In this document: positions 22,201 through 32,800 of the stretch, piece after piece
How positions within the stretch are numbered: position 1 is the stretch's first letter
Layout: each line of letters begins with the position of its first letter
NCBI GenBank assembly: GCA_963969595.1
Contig: OZ018408.1
Coordinates: forward strand, 11,095,823-11,159,822
DNA from: Neckera pumila
Taxonomy: Eukaryota > Streptophyta > Bryopsida > Hypnales > Neckeraceae
Direction: 5' to 3'
DNA: 64,000 bases
Made by a program: the position numbers and the translations under genes
Notes under the pieces: model-generated
What the model was told of the DNA's origin: nothing
Seen by the model: the letters and a program-made list of their open reading frames with translations, nothing else
Databases searched by the model: none

Positions 22201-23155
22201 ATCTACTTTTAGTGGGAGCTTTTTGATTGTAGCTTAAGTTATCTAAATTAGACATAAAGTTAGGAATGAAATGTGTCATTCCATTAGCTGTATGTAGCCT
22301 TTTGCACTTTTTGAATTTGAGGTGTAGTTTAGTATTTAAAGGCAGATTTTAGGTTTGATCTGGGTAGCATTTTCCATACTTTGTATTCCCAATTTTTTGC
22401 AAATGCAATTGAAGTTTTTTTTCAATTTACAATTGTGAGCTGTACCTTTTAGCACTTGTCCGTATTATCGTGAGAGCAGTAAGATCGTGCAGATTTGGGT
22501 AAAGAGGAAGTGAAACCCGGATACAGGAAGTATTCGGTCCCTGGAGAGATTGCGTGTTAGACAGGAGACAATAGGATTTCTTTGCGAGGATTAGAGCTGG
22601 CTTTGTCAAGAAATATTATAGCTCTCCTATTTTTTCCTGACGCCCCTTCTCTACCTAGACCGTGGATTGTCTTGTAGTCTGTCATTGTAGTAATTGTTAG
22701 GAGAATCCAGACTTTCTTGCGTGACCTGCTAGCTTGTGTAGCCTATCCGGTCTAATTGTGAGGACGGTCTTTTTCTTGTTGTTCTTGTCAAAGGGTTTTT
22801 TTTAAGTTTATATCATGGACCTTCTGACACGCTAAAACTCGGAGGGTAGGAGTTAAGCTTCCTTTCTGAAGCCCAAAGTTGCAGATCCTTTTTGGTCTAG
22901 AGATTAAACTTGAATTTATTACATATAGTTACATACTCTAGACCGGATATATAATTAGGAAAGGAATTTCCGGTTCCGGATTACTGGAGTTGGATCCGGT
23001 CTAGACTAGTACTTGGGATTTGTTTTGGGATACCAATTCACTGCATTCCGGCCACTTAGTAGAATTACACCGAGATCTCTACGGTACGATACACAAGTCA
23101 CTTTAGGGTCCATTAAGACCTTAGAGAAGGATTTTGTATTTTCTATGCTACGACA
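19223..23155 (+). mobile_element. Nested 3.9-kb element with TG...CA ends and 5-bp ATAGA target duplication
   Basis: It starts TGTCGGAACCTGAAAATCC at 19223 and ends TTTCTATGCTACGACA at 23155. ATAGA lies immediately on both sides (19218-19222, 23156-23160). Removing the element and one ATAGA restores an open Chromo-1 pol frame (FEERLYIPKSP), which confirms the boundaries. The two ends are partial inverted repeats: TGTCG, then a shared GAAAAT word 7-8 bases further in. Inside is one long plus-strand coding frame (19884-22079) with a TATTTAA box upstream (19475) and another TATTTAAAG at 22333-22341 downstream. I find no second LTR, no polymerase and no transposase. TAGACCGG or its complement recurs near both ends. 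Two readings fit: a giant solo LTR with an ORF in U3, or a TIR transposon with cargo. Confidence 0.85.
19884..22079 (+). pseudogene. 731-codon reading frame with six nonsense codons, unknown family
   Basis: One reading frame runs from ATG 19884 to TAG 22077, broken only by in-frame stops at 20280 (TAA), 20316 (TGA), 20760 (TAG), 20880 (TAA), 21483 (TAG) and 21741 (TAG). No frameshift is needed anywhere, and every stop could have arisen by a C-to-T change from CAA, CAG or CGA. Residue blocks: a basic N-terminal globular region (DIWRKVYLFNQEDE), a block containing VDWGVVIQDQVLKM and PFLIHLYHSEGM, an acidic tandem stretch (DEDEQSEYEGD repeated, 20590-20690), a coiled-coil-like Glu/Lys/Gln segment (20930-21220), then Pro/Lys/Glu-rich disorder ending in a basic tail. 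The middle block reminds me of gag-like or plant mobile-domain proteins of repetitive elements, but I cannot name a family. A GTAAGT at 20279 could be a splice donor around the first two stops. Confidence 0.65.
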
Positions 23156-23160
23156 ATAGA

Positions 23161-24921
23161 CGTTCTTCAAAATACAAGAGGTTGTTTGATGACTTGAAAT
23201 TGTTGTCGTCATGATCAAATTGATGCTTGATATCAAGAACTAAAGAATCCGTTTTTGATATTGTACAGACTTGATCAAGAAATGAAGAATCAACTGGCAG
23301 TGCCATAGTTGTTGCACGAAGATGGAATTATCCAGGTTTGAGAAGAGTTGTTTGTTGTTGGTCATATGCCGCTTCTCCTTTTTTTGGTATCAAATATGAT
23401 TTCCGAGACAAGGCGTCTAATAATCCTTGTTGCTTTCCGGGACGATACGTGATGACGAAATCAAAACAAGATAATGACATATTCCAGCGTGCTTGACGTC
23501 GATTTAAGACACGAGCAGTCATGAAATACTCAAGATTTTTGTGATCTGTATATACAGTCATCCGATGAGACGCTCCTTCAAGTAAGTGGCGCTATTCTTG
23601 AAATGAGTCCACAATAGCAAGAAGTTCCTTGTCATGAATCTCATAGTTAATCTCAGCCGCTAAAAATTTTCTTGAATAAAATGCGGTTGGATGAAGCTTT
23701 CCTTCCTCTTCTATTTGTGAAAGAATTGCTCCCAATGCAAAGTCTCATGCGTCCGTTTCCATGTAAAATGGCTTGGAAAAGTCTAGATGGATCAAAATTG
23801 AAGCTGCTATAAAAGCCGACTTCAACTGTTGAAAAGCCTTCTTTGCTTTAGATCCCCAGTCAAGTTTGTCTTTGCATGTTAGCCGCGTTAATAGAGCTAC
23901 TACTTGTGAATAGTTTTTGATGAAGATCCGATAAAAATTGGCAAATCCAAGAAAACATTGTACATTGCGTATGATTCTAGGAATTTCCCAGTCTGTGAAT
24001 AGCTTGAATCTTCTTTGGATCCATCAATAACCCTTTGTTAGAGATGACGTACCCGAGGAACTCTACTTGCGATTGATGGAATACACATTTCTCCAGCTTA
24101 GCATATAATCCTGCATCTCGTAGCTTTTGTAATACGAGTGTAACATGTTTTTCATATTCTTCGACATTCTTCGAATAGATCAAAATGTCGTCAAGAGAAC
24201 ATATGACAAACTGGTCCAAAAATTCGCGAAAAACATCATTCATTAAATGTTGAAAGATAGCCGGTGCATTCGTAAGACCAAACGGCATAACGTTATATTC
24301 AAAATGTCCGTATCTTGTTCGAAATGTTGTCTTCCATTCGTCCCCGGCTTTAATACGTATCAAATTATACGCTCCATGAAGATCAATTTTGGTATAGATT
24401 TTGATTTGGCCAAGTTGATCAAGAAGTCCGGATATCAACGACAATGGATATCGATTCTGTACTGTTATTTTGTTCAAGCCACGATAGTCTACACACATTC
24501 GTAAAGAATCGTCTTTCTTCTTTACAAAGAGTATTGGTGCTCATGTTGGAGATTTTGAATGTCGAATGAAGTTTTTTGCCAAATTTTCATTAATGTACTC
24601 CCTCAATGTTGAAAGTTCGTTCTGCGATAGATTGTAAATCGAGCCAACTGGTGATTGGGTTCCGTCCTCCAAATTGATGGCGCAATCATATGGTCGATGT
24701 TCTGGCAAAATATCGGCATTCTTCTTTTCAAATACGTTGCTAAATTCTTCGTATTGAACTGGAATGTTCGAAGAGACGTTGTTTTCCTCACGCATTGGAG
24801 TGACATAAATAACATAAGAGTTGCCTTTCTTTGTTGCTTTCAAAAAAGCTTTAGCTCCTACAAGTACAGGCTTAGTCGTAGATTGTATTGGAGAAGATTT
24901 TGATGAAGAGATAGCTGACAA
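23161..24921 (-). pseudogene. Chromo-1 reverse transcriptase and RNase H (broken)
   Basis: Reverse transcriptase motifs run right to left: [51 protein letters not shown], then [12 protein letters not shown] and [11 protein letters not shown]. The polymerase box is normally YxDD; here the Tyr is Ser, while both Asp remain. A TGG-to-TGA-type stop precedes the RT core near 24540, and further stops separate RT from RNase H. The RNase H region shows [30 protein letters not shown] and GLLDALSR. The frame then continues toward the integrase (LLYFEERL) and stops at the nested insertion. The order and motifs are typical of Ty3/gypsy pol. Confidence 0.92.
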
Positions 24922-24933
24922 AAATGATAGGCT

Positions 24934-25248
24934 TTATTTCTTCCAGTCTATAACTGGATTATATTTCTCCAACCATGATAGTCCTAATATTATAGGATTG
25001 GACGGAGTGCTAATCACATTGAATGTGATTGTACTTATATGTCCTGCAATTGAAACCTCCAGTGGATTGGTTTCATGTGTGACATCTCTTGAACATAAAG
25101 CTCGACCATCGATGGCTTCCACATGTACTGGAGTTGATTTACTGACTAGAGGAATCTTGTGGCGTTTGACAAACTTCTTGTCTATAAAACAAGCTGAAGC
25201 TCCTGAATCTAGAAGGGCTTGAATTCGCAATTTCTTCTTGTAACCCAA
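24934..25248 (-). pseudogene. Chromo-1 aspartic protease region
   Basis: ALLDSGASACFIDKKFVKRH carries the retropepsin-type active site (D-S-G-A). IILGLSWLEKYNPVIDW is the conserved hydrophobic segment that follows the second half of the fold in Ty3/gypsy proteases. About 104 residues are open here, between the gag zinc knuckle and RT. The protease would process the Gag-Pol polyprotein. Confidence 0.9.
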
Positions 25249-25339
25249 GCGTAAAGGTATAAGAAAGCAGTGGGAAGGTTGAGCAGAAAGATGAGGACCT
25301 GAGTTGGTTTGATCAATAAAGGCTCAAGCCGCACGATCC

Positions 25340-26344
25340 CTATTGTAGCTGAGCATCCTCGTTTTCTGATACTTGTACACTCCTGATTTTGAAAGGCCTT
25401 GTTTTATGTTTCTTAGAGCAGTTGATTGCCTTGTGGCCAGAGTCTCTACAATATAGGCATAAGCCTTCATCAAGTCGTCGTTTCTTTTCTTTTGTAGTAA
25501 GAGATCCAAATTTTACTGCATCAATTTGCATATCTTCTGGTCCTTGAGAAGATATATTTCTGACATATGTTAGCTTGACCGAAGTAAATGTTTGTGAAGT
25601 TGGTGCGGTCCAAGAACGTCGATCTTGACGCCGTTGGAATAATCAATTGTCGCACTTCACAGCTTAACTTATTGCTTCGTTCAATGTTTGAGGATTAGAA
25701 AACGATAATAATAGATCCTTCACCTTGTCGCGTAAACTCCATTGGAATTGGCTTATGAGTGCTTCTTCGCCCCAGTTGATGTTACAAGCCAACTGCCAAA
25801 ATTCAGATGCATATAGTGAAGCCGAGCATGATCCTTGTCCCAAAGTACGAATCTTGGTTGTTGCGCAACGATTTTTATCATGTTCTCCAAATGCTTCGGC
25901 AAATGCTGCTAGAAACGTTTTGAAGTTGCTCAGAATAGGAGACCTTGCTTCAAATAGTGGTGCAAACCAAGACAAGGCTTGTCCAATAAACAAAGTTCCA
26001 ACCAAGCTGACTCGTGATTTGTCCGTAGGATACCGTTGAGGTTGAAAGATAATAATCAACTGAACTTGATTTACAAACCCTCAAAATTTAGAGCGAGAAC
26101 CATCGAATTTTTCGGAAAGACTGATTCTTGGTTCTTTTGGAACTGATAGAATTGGATCGAAGCCTTGAGTAGGCATCATTGTTCTTGGTGTTGAGGTAGC
26201 TGGTGGCTCCGCTGCTCGTTGATTAGTATCAACTTTTGCCGCAAAATCCTCTAAAATATTTGTTCTTATAGATAGAGATTCAATGGCTTTCAGTATAAGG
26301 TCTAATCTAGTCTCCGCGGTATTTGTGTCTGTAATTCCTGACAT
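25340..26344 (-). pseudogene. Chromo-1 gag (capsid and zinc knuckle), frameshifted
   Basis: An N-terminal frame (26344 to 26081) with EFDG-like 'SEKFDGSRSKF' leads, across a frameshift near 26060-26080, into the capsid-like segment (SRVSLVGTLFIGQALSWF, then FAEAFGEHD and WQLACNINWGEEALISQF) typical of the Retrotrans_gag domain. A zinc knuckle of the form C-X2-C-X4-H-X4-C (CLYCRDSGHKAINC) follows near 25430-25470. Gag would package the element RNA. At least one frameshift and one or more stops disrupt it. Confidence 0.88.
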
Positions 26345-26728
26345 CTTAGATCACTCAGCAAAGATAACTAGCTAATTTGACAAACCAATTTAAAGATGGG
26401 TAATCCACAATCTCTAAATGTAAAGGTTGTTTTCAAGAAGGGCGATGAGCTGCTCACAATTGAGAAAAAACTTTGTCGAGAAAAAATAATACTAGTTTAG
26501 AGAAGGGTAATCCGCAACCCCTAAGCACTTCAGAATTTTCAAGAAGAAGGATAATCCACACTCTATCAAGAAAAAATCAAGTTCTAGTATTAATTTTCCG
26601 CTTGGTTGTATCAAAAAACAAGAATTAGAATAGGCCTTGAACAAAACTAAAACTTGTCCGTTTGCTAGAACAAGAAAATCTAGAAAAAACTTTGCAAGCA
26701 AAGTTTTGAAAGCAAAAAAATTGAAAGC

Positions 26729-26740
26729 AGTCTCGACAAA
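26729..26740 (-). promoter_or_regulatory. Putative self-priming primer-binding site of Chromo-1
   Basis: In element orientation, two bases after the 5' LTR end the RNA would read TTGTCGAGACTG. This is the exact reverse complement of CAGTCTCGACAA in the same LTR (26860-26871), about 30 bases downstream of a TATA box. There is no TGG-initial tRNA-like primer site next to the LTR. The pattern matches self-primed Tf1/sushi elements, where the mRNA 5' end folds back to prime reverse transcription. Confidence 0.65.
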
Positions 26741-26742
26741 CT

Positions 26743-27052
26743 ATTACGGACGGCAAGGAGAACAAGACAAGATAAGTTTCTAGAAATAAGATTGCTATTA
26801 GAGTCAAGAAGAGTACAAGGCTGAAACTTGAATAACAAGAATAACACTCAAGAGATGTGTTGTCGAGACTGAGGACTATCTCAGTCTTGACTCCTTATAT
26901 ACTACTACCTAAGAGGTTCTTCTGGAACTCTATGGAGGCTTTTAGAACTCTATTGGAAACTTCCAATGCAATATACCATCTTCTAGAATACTATGGAAGC
27001 TCCTGGAACATTACGGAAGCTTCCGGAATACTATGGAAGCTTCTAAAAGACT
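26743..27052 (-). repeat. Truncated 5' LTR of Chromo-1
   Basis: It is near-identical to 16542-16800 of the other LTR, beginning TATTACGGACGGCAAGGAG. It keeps the TATA box, the hairpin region and three 20-bp units, then ends abruptly after CTTCTAAAAGACT near 27052. It lacks the rest of the array and the U3 terminus TGTCACAG. Confidence 0.88.
26860..26901 (-). promoter_or_regulatory. LTR core promoter and predicted mRNA 5' end of Chromo-1
   Basis: On the minus strand TATATAAGG starts at 26901, and CAGTCTCGACAA begins 30 bases downstream at 26871, the usual TATA-to-start distance. The 3' LTR has the same arrangement at 16660-16701, with one base changed in the priming segment. Inverted GAGACTGAG / CTCAGTCTC arms flank the predicted start. 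Confidence 0.6.
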
Positions 27053-28630
27053 AATGGCCTTGTTGAGGGCTGAAATTTTTTCTAATGAATCATCAAATTT
27101 TGTTGAATTAGGCACTATATCGATTGTTTTGACAGGTTTTTGTTGATTTGGCACAAGGTAACAAAGTGGTTACAAATTGTTTGTTGATTTGGGTAATACA
27201 ACGTCCAAATCAACAAAACAATCAACACTTTTTTGTTCATGTGGACCTACAAAAGTTTTAAATAAGTTTTTGTCATTTGGTCAATATTTAAATCCCTATG
27301 GTTGGATTATATATACAATTTTTATTTTATTTGAAATTTAATCATTTGTAATTTGGTAGACTTTGATGGCTGTTTAGGCATAGTAGAATAAATTTTATGA
27401 ATAAATTTTGAACTAAAAAAAGTCTAAAAATCAATCTAACTTTCACCTCCAAAAATATTTTTGGGATTTGAAGCATTTAATCAAATATTATAGACAGTAT
27501 TAAGAGGGAGATGTCCATGGTTCAAGGTTCAAAACCATTGAACCATCCATAAGCTTTGATGAATATAGTGGGAGTTCTATTGAATCCATATTGTCTTTGC
27601 ATATGTTTTTTCTTTGCTTTGTAAACTCAGCAAACTTCAGTGGCCGTTTTGGCATAGTCAAATACGTTTTTTGAATGAATTTTGAACTATGAAGAGTTAG
27701 AAAATCAAGCTAACTTTCATTTCCAAAAATCCGTTTGAGATCTTAGAAAGTGATCATCTCTAGAAGGATGAAGTTATTTACATCCATGAAAGTGGGTGAA
27801 ATTTGCAATGGATGGAATTTCATTTAATCATCTAAAATGATGTACATTCATCCGAAATTGAATGATACCATCCCAAGATTTGGTAGCAAATTAGCGATTT
27901 CATCCGTTGAAAAGTGAAAAGCAAGAATATTTTGCCAAATATTCTCTAAGAAAAAAAAAAATCATTTTTGAGCAAAATTTTGCTCAAAAAAACACACGCT
28001 GATTCAATCCCCTAATGATTGGATCTATGATGGTGTTGTACCTACTTCTGCCATGGATGCTTTCTAACAGACTATTATAGTAATCACTACAATACACAAT
28101 AGAATTGCTACAATGTCATCCATACCTTAAGTTTGTTTGTTTGTTTGTTTATTTAGTTTGTTTTGTTATGTTGAGATCTCTAGAACCGTGTGTCATCTAG
28201 CCGCATGCTTGGTACCGTCAGTATACAGGCTTTGTTTCGTGGCATTTGAACTTGTAATGTGAAAGTAATTGAATTTCAAAGTTTTATATGAATAAAAAAA
28301 TAACTTTTCCTTTCGTTTTGGCTGTGGCAATGACACAGAGCACACTAGTTTAAGTTAACTTGCGAAGAAGTAAGTTATTGAATGGAACACATTTTCACAC
28401 AATCAACATGGGCAATTTGCCCTAGAAGTGTAGTACTCTCATTCAGGTATTCTAAAATCTTTGGGGGATGATAGAGCATCTCCACTCTCCATTTGCACTC
28501 CTCCAAGTCCTTGAAAATGTACGTACACATGTCGACTTGGAGAATAGTCAGTGCGCAAGGAGCAAACTTCTTTATACGTGGTCACAGTATGATAGAATTA
28601 CGATACCTCCAAAGATAGATGGAATTCTCC
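27053..28630. other. Intergenic AT-rich region with a diverged direct duplication
   Basis: No gene is recognisable. A roughly 110-bp segment at 27367-27480 (GGCATAGTAGAATAAATTTT...) recurs in diverged form at 27641-27745 (GGCATAGTCAAATACGTTTT...). A perfect 26-bp palindrome centred on CAAAATTTTG sits at 27965-27990, the inverted dispersed 66-mer at 28001-28068, and a short TTTG microsatellite at about 28133-28165. Confidence 0.6.
28001..28068 (-). repeat. Inverted copy of the 5821-5886 dispersed repeat
   Basis: It runs GATTCAATCCCCTAATGATT...GATGCTTTCTAAC, the reverse complement of 5821-5886 with only a few differences. Partial similarity continues a little past the TTTCTAAC end. Confidence 0.7.
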
Positions 28631-29273
28631 CACTACACTAAAATTGGTAAATAGTGTTGGCAACACTAATTGTCCCACCTAACACTAATTGCGATTTGCA
28701 AGCTTAGGGTTAGAATATTATTTACCCAATCTAACATTATTTCAGCTCCATAGTAAAATTTGGTCATTTCAACTTTTTGACGAGAGTGCATTTAGTGTTA
28801 GATAGGAAATAATCCCTAAAATGCTGTAGTCATCCCTGAAATGCTGCAATAATCCCTGAAATCGGAGCACGAAGGGAAGGTCAGATTTGGAGTTCCAACC
28901 AAGGACCAGCTGGAGGTGGAGCTAGTAGGAGCCCAATGAAGGGCTGGAGTTGGAGGGACCCCCCGCTTGCGGCAAATTGGTGCAACAGGCAAGCTCCGAT
29001 GGGCAGTAAGCTCAGGTGCTCCAGCAAGCCCCGATGTTTGAGCAAGCTCCGATGGGCACCCTCCAAGATTGAAACTTTGCATTCTTTAGGGAAGGATCAG
29101 TTCTTGACGGCGGGTGTGTGGAATTTCAGTTTTTCAAAGAAAGATCAGACTTTGGCAGCGGGAGTTAAGAGCCCAACACTATTTACACATAAGTTGGAAA
29201 ATAGTGTTGGGGGTAAAAAACAAAGAACAACACTAATTATCACCCAACACTATTTACCAATTTTAGTGTACTG
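28631..29273. mobile_element. CACTA-D: short CACTA-type element upstream of VIH
   Basis: The left end is CACTACACTAAAATTGGTAA at 28631. The right end, read as reverse complement, is CAGTACACTAAAATTGGTAA, finishing at 29273. Twenty-seven bases inside each tip are perfectly inverted (28634-28660 versus 29244-29270). TCC lies on both sides (28628-28630, 29274-29276), a 3-bp target duplication. AACACTAATT and AGTGTTGG words repeat near both ends as subterminal repeats. The middle is GC-richer, with repeated AAGCTCCGATGGGCA and ATCCCTGAAATGCTG words. There is no transposase; it is a 643-bp non-autonomous copy. Confidence 0.85.
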
Positions 29274-29872
29274 TCCTGAAAATATGGAAATAGTTGAGAC
29301 CGCCCAATGAGAATGGAAGTCCCGGGAAATGTGGAGCGGTTGAAGTTTCGTTATGCACGGAACGGGCGAGGACAACGCGGTCCCGGTGCTGGAACGGGCG
29401 GGGTGGGTAGCAGGCCTGCGTGTTCTCTGTCTGGCAGGCCGTCAGCGAGCGCTGGTGTTCTCTAAGTAGACCTCCCTCCCTCCCTCCGCCGCTGTCACTA
29501 TCTTTTGGTGGCCTGGGAGCAATGAGTGCACAACAGCGGGACTCTGGTTTCTGAAACCACGGGCCGGCGACGTGAGTTACGCTTTTATGTTAGCTTGCCC
29601 GGTGCCGAGCGCGGTTGGTTCTCGAGAGTGATGAAAGTCACCGGCACGTGAAGTTTTTTCTCGTGTCTTGTGGTTGGTTGGAGGAGGTGGCGGCGGAAAG
29701 GAGTATCTGTTTTGTCTGTGTTTATTCTTTGTCATCATTGTTGGCGTTTCGGTTGTGAATTTGGTAGTCGAGAGGTGTGGAGGCAGGGGACGGGGGAGGG
29801 AAGAGTGGATTCAAGAAGGCTAATTGTGGAGGCAGGGGAGGTTGGAAAGAGGAGAGTAGGAGGGGAGTGAAA
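29274..29872 (+). promoter_or_regulatory. VIH upstream region and 5' leader
   Basis: Base composition changes sharply to GC-rich immediately after CACTA-D. A CCAAT motif (GCCCAATGAG) lies near 29306, a CT-rich tract (CTCCCTCCCTCCCTCCGCC) near 29470, and several CpG-rich segments follow up to the ATG. The transcription start cannot be placed from sequence. CACTA-D ends 599 bases before the start codon, so it lies in or next to the promoter. Confidence 0.55.
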
Positions 29873-32800
29873 ATGGGGGACGTGGAGGAAGATGGCGGCA
29901 AGGGGCAGAAGCCACAACCGGACGGATCCAAGAAGGTTGTGGTCGGGGTATGCGTGATGGAAAAAAAGGTTGGTGGAAAGAGGCTCTCGCTGCGTTGTGT
30001 TGCGGCGGTGATCTGTTGTCATTGTTTTGTGGTGAATTTTCTGTGGTGATTGAATTTTCAAACTGGCGTGGTCAGTGGCCCTCGAATTTTGAAGCGCCGG
30101 GGGGTGCTGCAATTGGAAAAGCGAAGTGGCGCTTGTTGTGCCACTATTTGAGCTGGGTGCATCACTTTTCTGCTTACACGGCGTGCAATTGCTGAGTTTT
30201 ATATATCGTTGAAGAACATAAACTTTGTTTCTTGATCATGATTGTCTGCGGTTGTTAGATCACTTCGATTTTCTTTTTGGCCGGGGAGGAGTTACCAAGG
30301 ACGTGTAGGAAGTTCGCTGAAACTTTGTGGGAAGGCGTTTCTTTCGAGCAGAGTTCTCATCGATTAAAGCACCAAATCTGCAGAGGATTGAATTGAGTAG
30401 TAGTGTGGGCAGATGGGCATTTAATCGACGATTTCTCTTCTGTTGAGCGCCACAGATGTGTATTGTATGCGTACCCCGTGTCCTTGGAAGTCAACGCAGG
30501 GAAAAATCGAGGAAAGAAAATGTCTCTGTATCTGATCTCAATATTAATGTTGCAATGGGAGTTTCGAGTATGAATTTCAGATGTTTCTTGTGCACTCCTG
30601 CTCCTTGCGTTTCAGTTGCCTGCAGCGGTTTCTGAGTAATTTGGATCCCTGAAGATGCTCTTGGATCAAAGCAGAATATCCTTCTAATTCAAACTAGGTT
30701 TCGAGGAATATTCCCTCAGCGGGAACTATCGACAGACTACTGCATGGACTTGGACGTTCAACTTGTTAGACATGCTGGTCCTTCTGGCAGTTCCTTGGCA
30801 GCTGTGACGCGCTTTTGATTCCTCTCAATGTCTTCGCTGATTATGAATTTCAAGTAATTGGATACGAGAGTGGTGGAAGCGTTATCTTTTGATTTCATAA
30901 GAATTGATTACGTTCTGGTCTAAGTTCAAAATTCTCAGAGGCCGTCATGGATTCAATAGGTCTCTAGTATTCATTCTCTACGCTTGATCAGGTGATAGGG
31001 AATGTGGCGAACCTTAGTTGCCGACACGAGGATAACTGTAATGACCGTGATTTTAAATTTTTTCTCCCTTCCTCCTGATATTGATTTTCGTTCTGGAACT
31101 AGGAGATTTACTTGAATTACCGACGTGTTATGTGACAAGTAGGCCAACGTAAACCGAACACGTCGCGCAATTGTAGTATTGTCTTTATATCCATAGCAAA
31201 AAGCCAAAAATGGTTCGAGAAAATCAAAGATTCCCGGAATATCTTTTTTTCACTATCTACGAGAGATTACCTCTGTTATCGCTCTGCTAATAAATAATTT
31301 ACATACGTTCTTGCTTTAATCAAGAAGGTCTAGATCTATGCTATAAGGGAATTGTATTTGTTGCGTTGTAGACTCCGACTGCAGTTGAATTTTAGTCGGA
31401 TCACACTGCAGGTATGGCGGTTTATGTCAGCTTTGTTAATGTCCTTGTAGGATCGTAGAGAAACCTCCGACTCCACTTGTGAATTCATTGATCACAGCTT
31501 CTTGTTTCTGTTTACGTTTTTGTGGTACTGCATCATTTGGGAATGACATCATCCTTATGGTTTGACGCAAGTGAATGCTTGGAGGTGTCAGGACGGTAGG
31601 TCCGCCTACAGCACTCAAGTGTGCCCAGTGATTACAACATGCTTGTGGATCTGTCCGTATAGACAGCTGAAACGTTCGTGGTCAATTCAGCTGGATTAAC
31701 CTGGGATTTAATTCCTTGGTGCCATACAAGTTTGAGCGCATGGTTCACGTGGCTGGGAGAGCTATCACAGGAATCGTACTGCTGAGTTTCTTGTTTTTCG
31801 TTAGAGAACTCGTATGGGACAAGTTTAGACAGTCCGATGGAGTTCTAAGAGATCGTTACGACTGGCCTGTGCGCTGCGTTTATCTGACTGGTTATCTACT
31901 TGAAATTGGCAGGCACTATCAGGACCTATGGCTCAAATTCTAGATCGACTCAGAATGTTCGGTGAATTTGAGGTTTGGTTTTCACTCTCTTTACCTAGTT
32001 CTTCAGGTGCAGCAAGTCCGTGCGGAAATTCACAGTTATCCTGTATGCTTTGAAGAGAGACTTCACGAGTGATTTAAGTCCTTCGCTTTAAAAAATAAAA
32101 CACAGAGAAAAGCACCGTCCTACTCTTTCAACTTTTTGCGTCTTTGATGCTACGTTTTTATGTCGTTTCTGAGGTTTCCCTCTCTCTGCAGATCATTATT
32201 TTCGGAGACCGAGTAATCCTGCATGAACCAGTAGAGAAGTGAGTGTATATTGATTATTCTGCGCTTGGCTCGTCATTAAGCTGTTGTTATGTGTCGTGAT
32301 TAATATGGATCGTTTGCACTTTGGTCGTTTGTCATGTTGGAATGTGTCGAAATTCTATGTATATGTGTTCTCATGACGTCTTTTTGTCGATGTTTTCAAG
32401 TTGGCCGCTCTGTGACTGTTTGATAGCATTCTATTCAACTGGCTATCCTCTCCACAAAGCTGAAGAGTATGCTGCTCTTCGCAAGTCAGTATTCTTTCCT
32501 CATCATTTATTTTTCCGTATGTTCGAAACAGTTGAAGTAAATATCAAAAGACTTGTTTGCTGATGTCTTTCGGAATGTAGCAGCGATTTCTGAGGTAGCT
32601 TTGGAAGTTACGACATGATGAGAGGAATTCTTATGATCTGTTCCTGGCTGCTGTGATCTAGACCGTACTTGATCAACGAGCTGAATTTGCAGCACCTACT
32701 TCATGACCGCCGCAAAGTCTATGCTGTATGTATCTCTTTGATCGTGTCTCGTCATGTATCTGCTTGTACTGAGTAGGTTGGCACGATTTAAAGGAGGCCT

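Larger units (their letters stand above)
16542..27052 (-). mobile_element. Chromo-1: decayed Ty3/gypsy chromovirus, minus strand, with nested insertion
   Basis: Reading right to left the order is: truncated 5' LTR, self-complementary primer site, gag with zinc knuckle, DSGA protease, reverse transcriptase, RNase H, integrase, chromodomain, an extra ORF, polypurine tract and 3' LTR. This is the Ty3/gypsy chromovirus layout. The coding region has nonsense and frameshift lesions and two active-site changes (SLDD for the RT box, Asn for the first integrase Asp). A separate 3.9-kb element (19223-23155) splits the integrase N-terminus. The 5' LTR lost most of U3 beyond about 27052, so no target duplication can be checked. 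The left 5-bp flank is GTTGG. Confidence 0.92.

Noticed and set aside
29777..29872. Upstream extension of the VIH reading frame to an earlier ATG at 29777
   Set aside because: The added 32 residues are Gly/Lys-rich with no family conservation; ATG 29873 gives a normal-length N-terminus, so it was preferred, though the longer form cannot be excluded.
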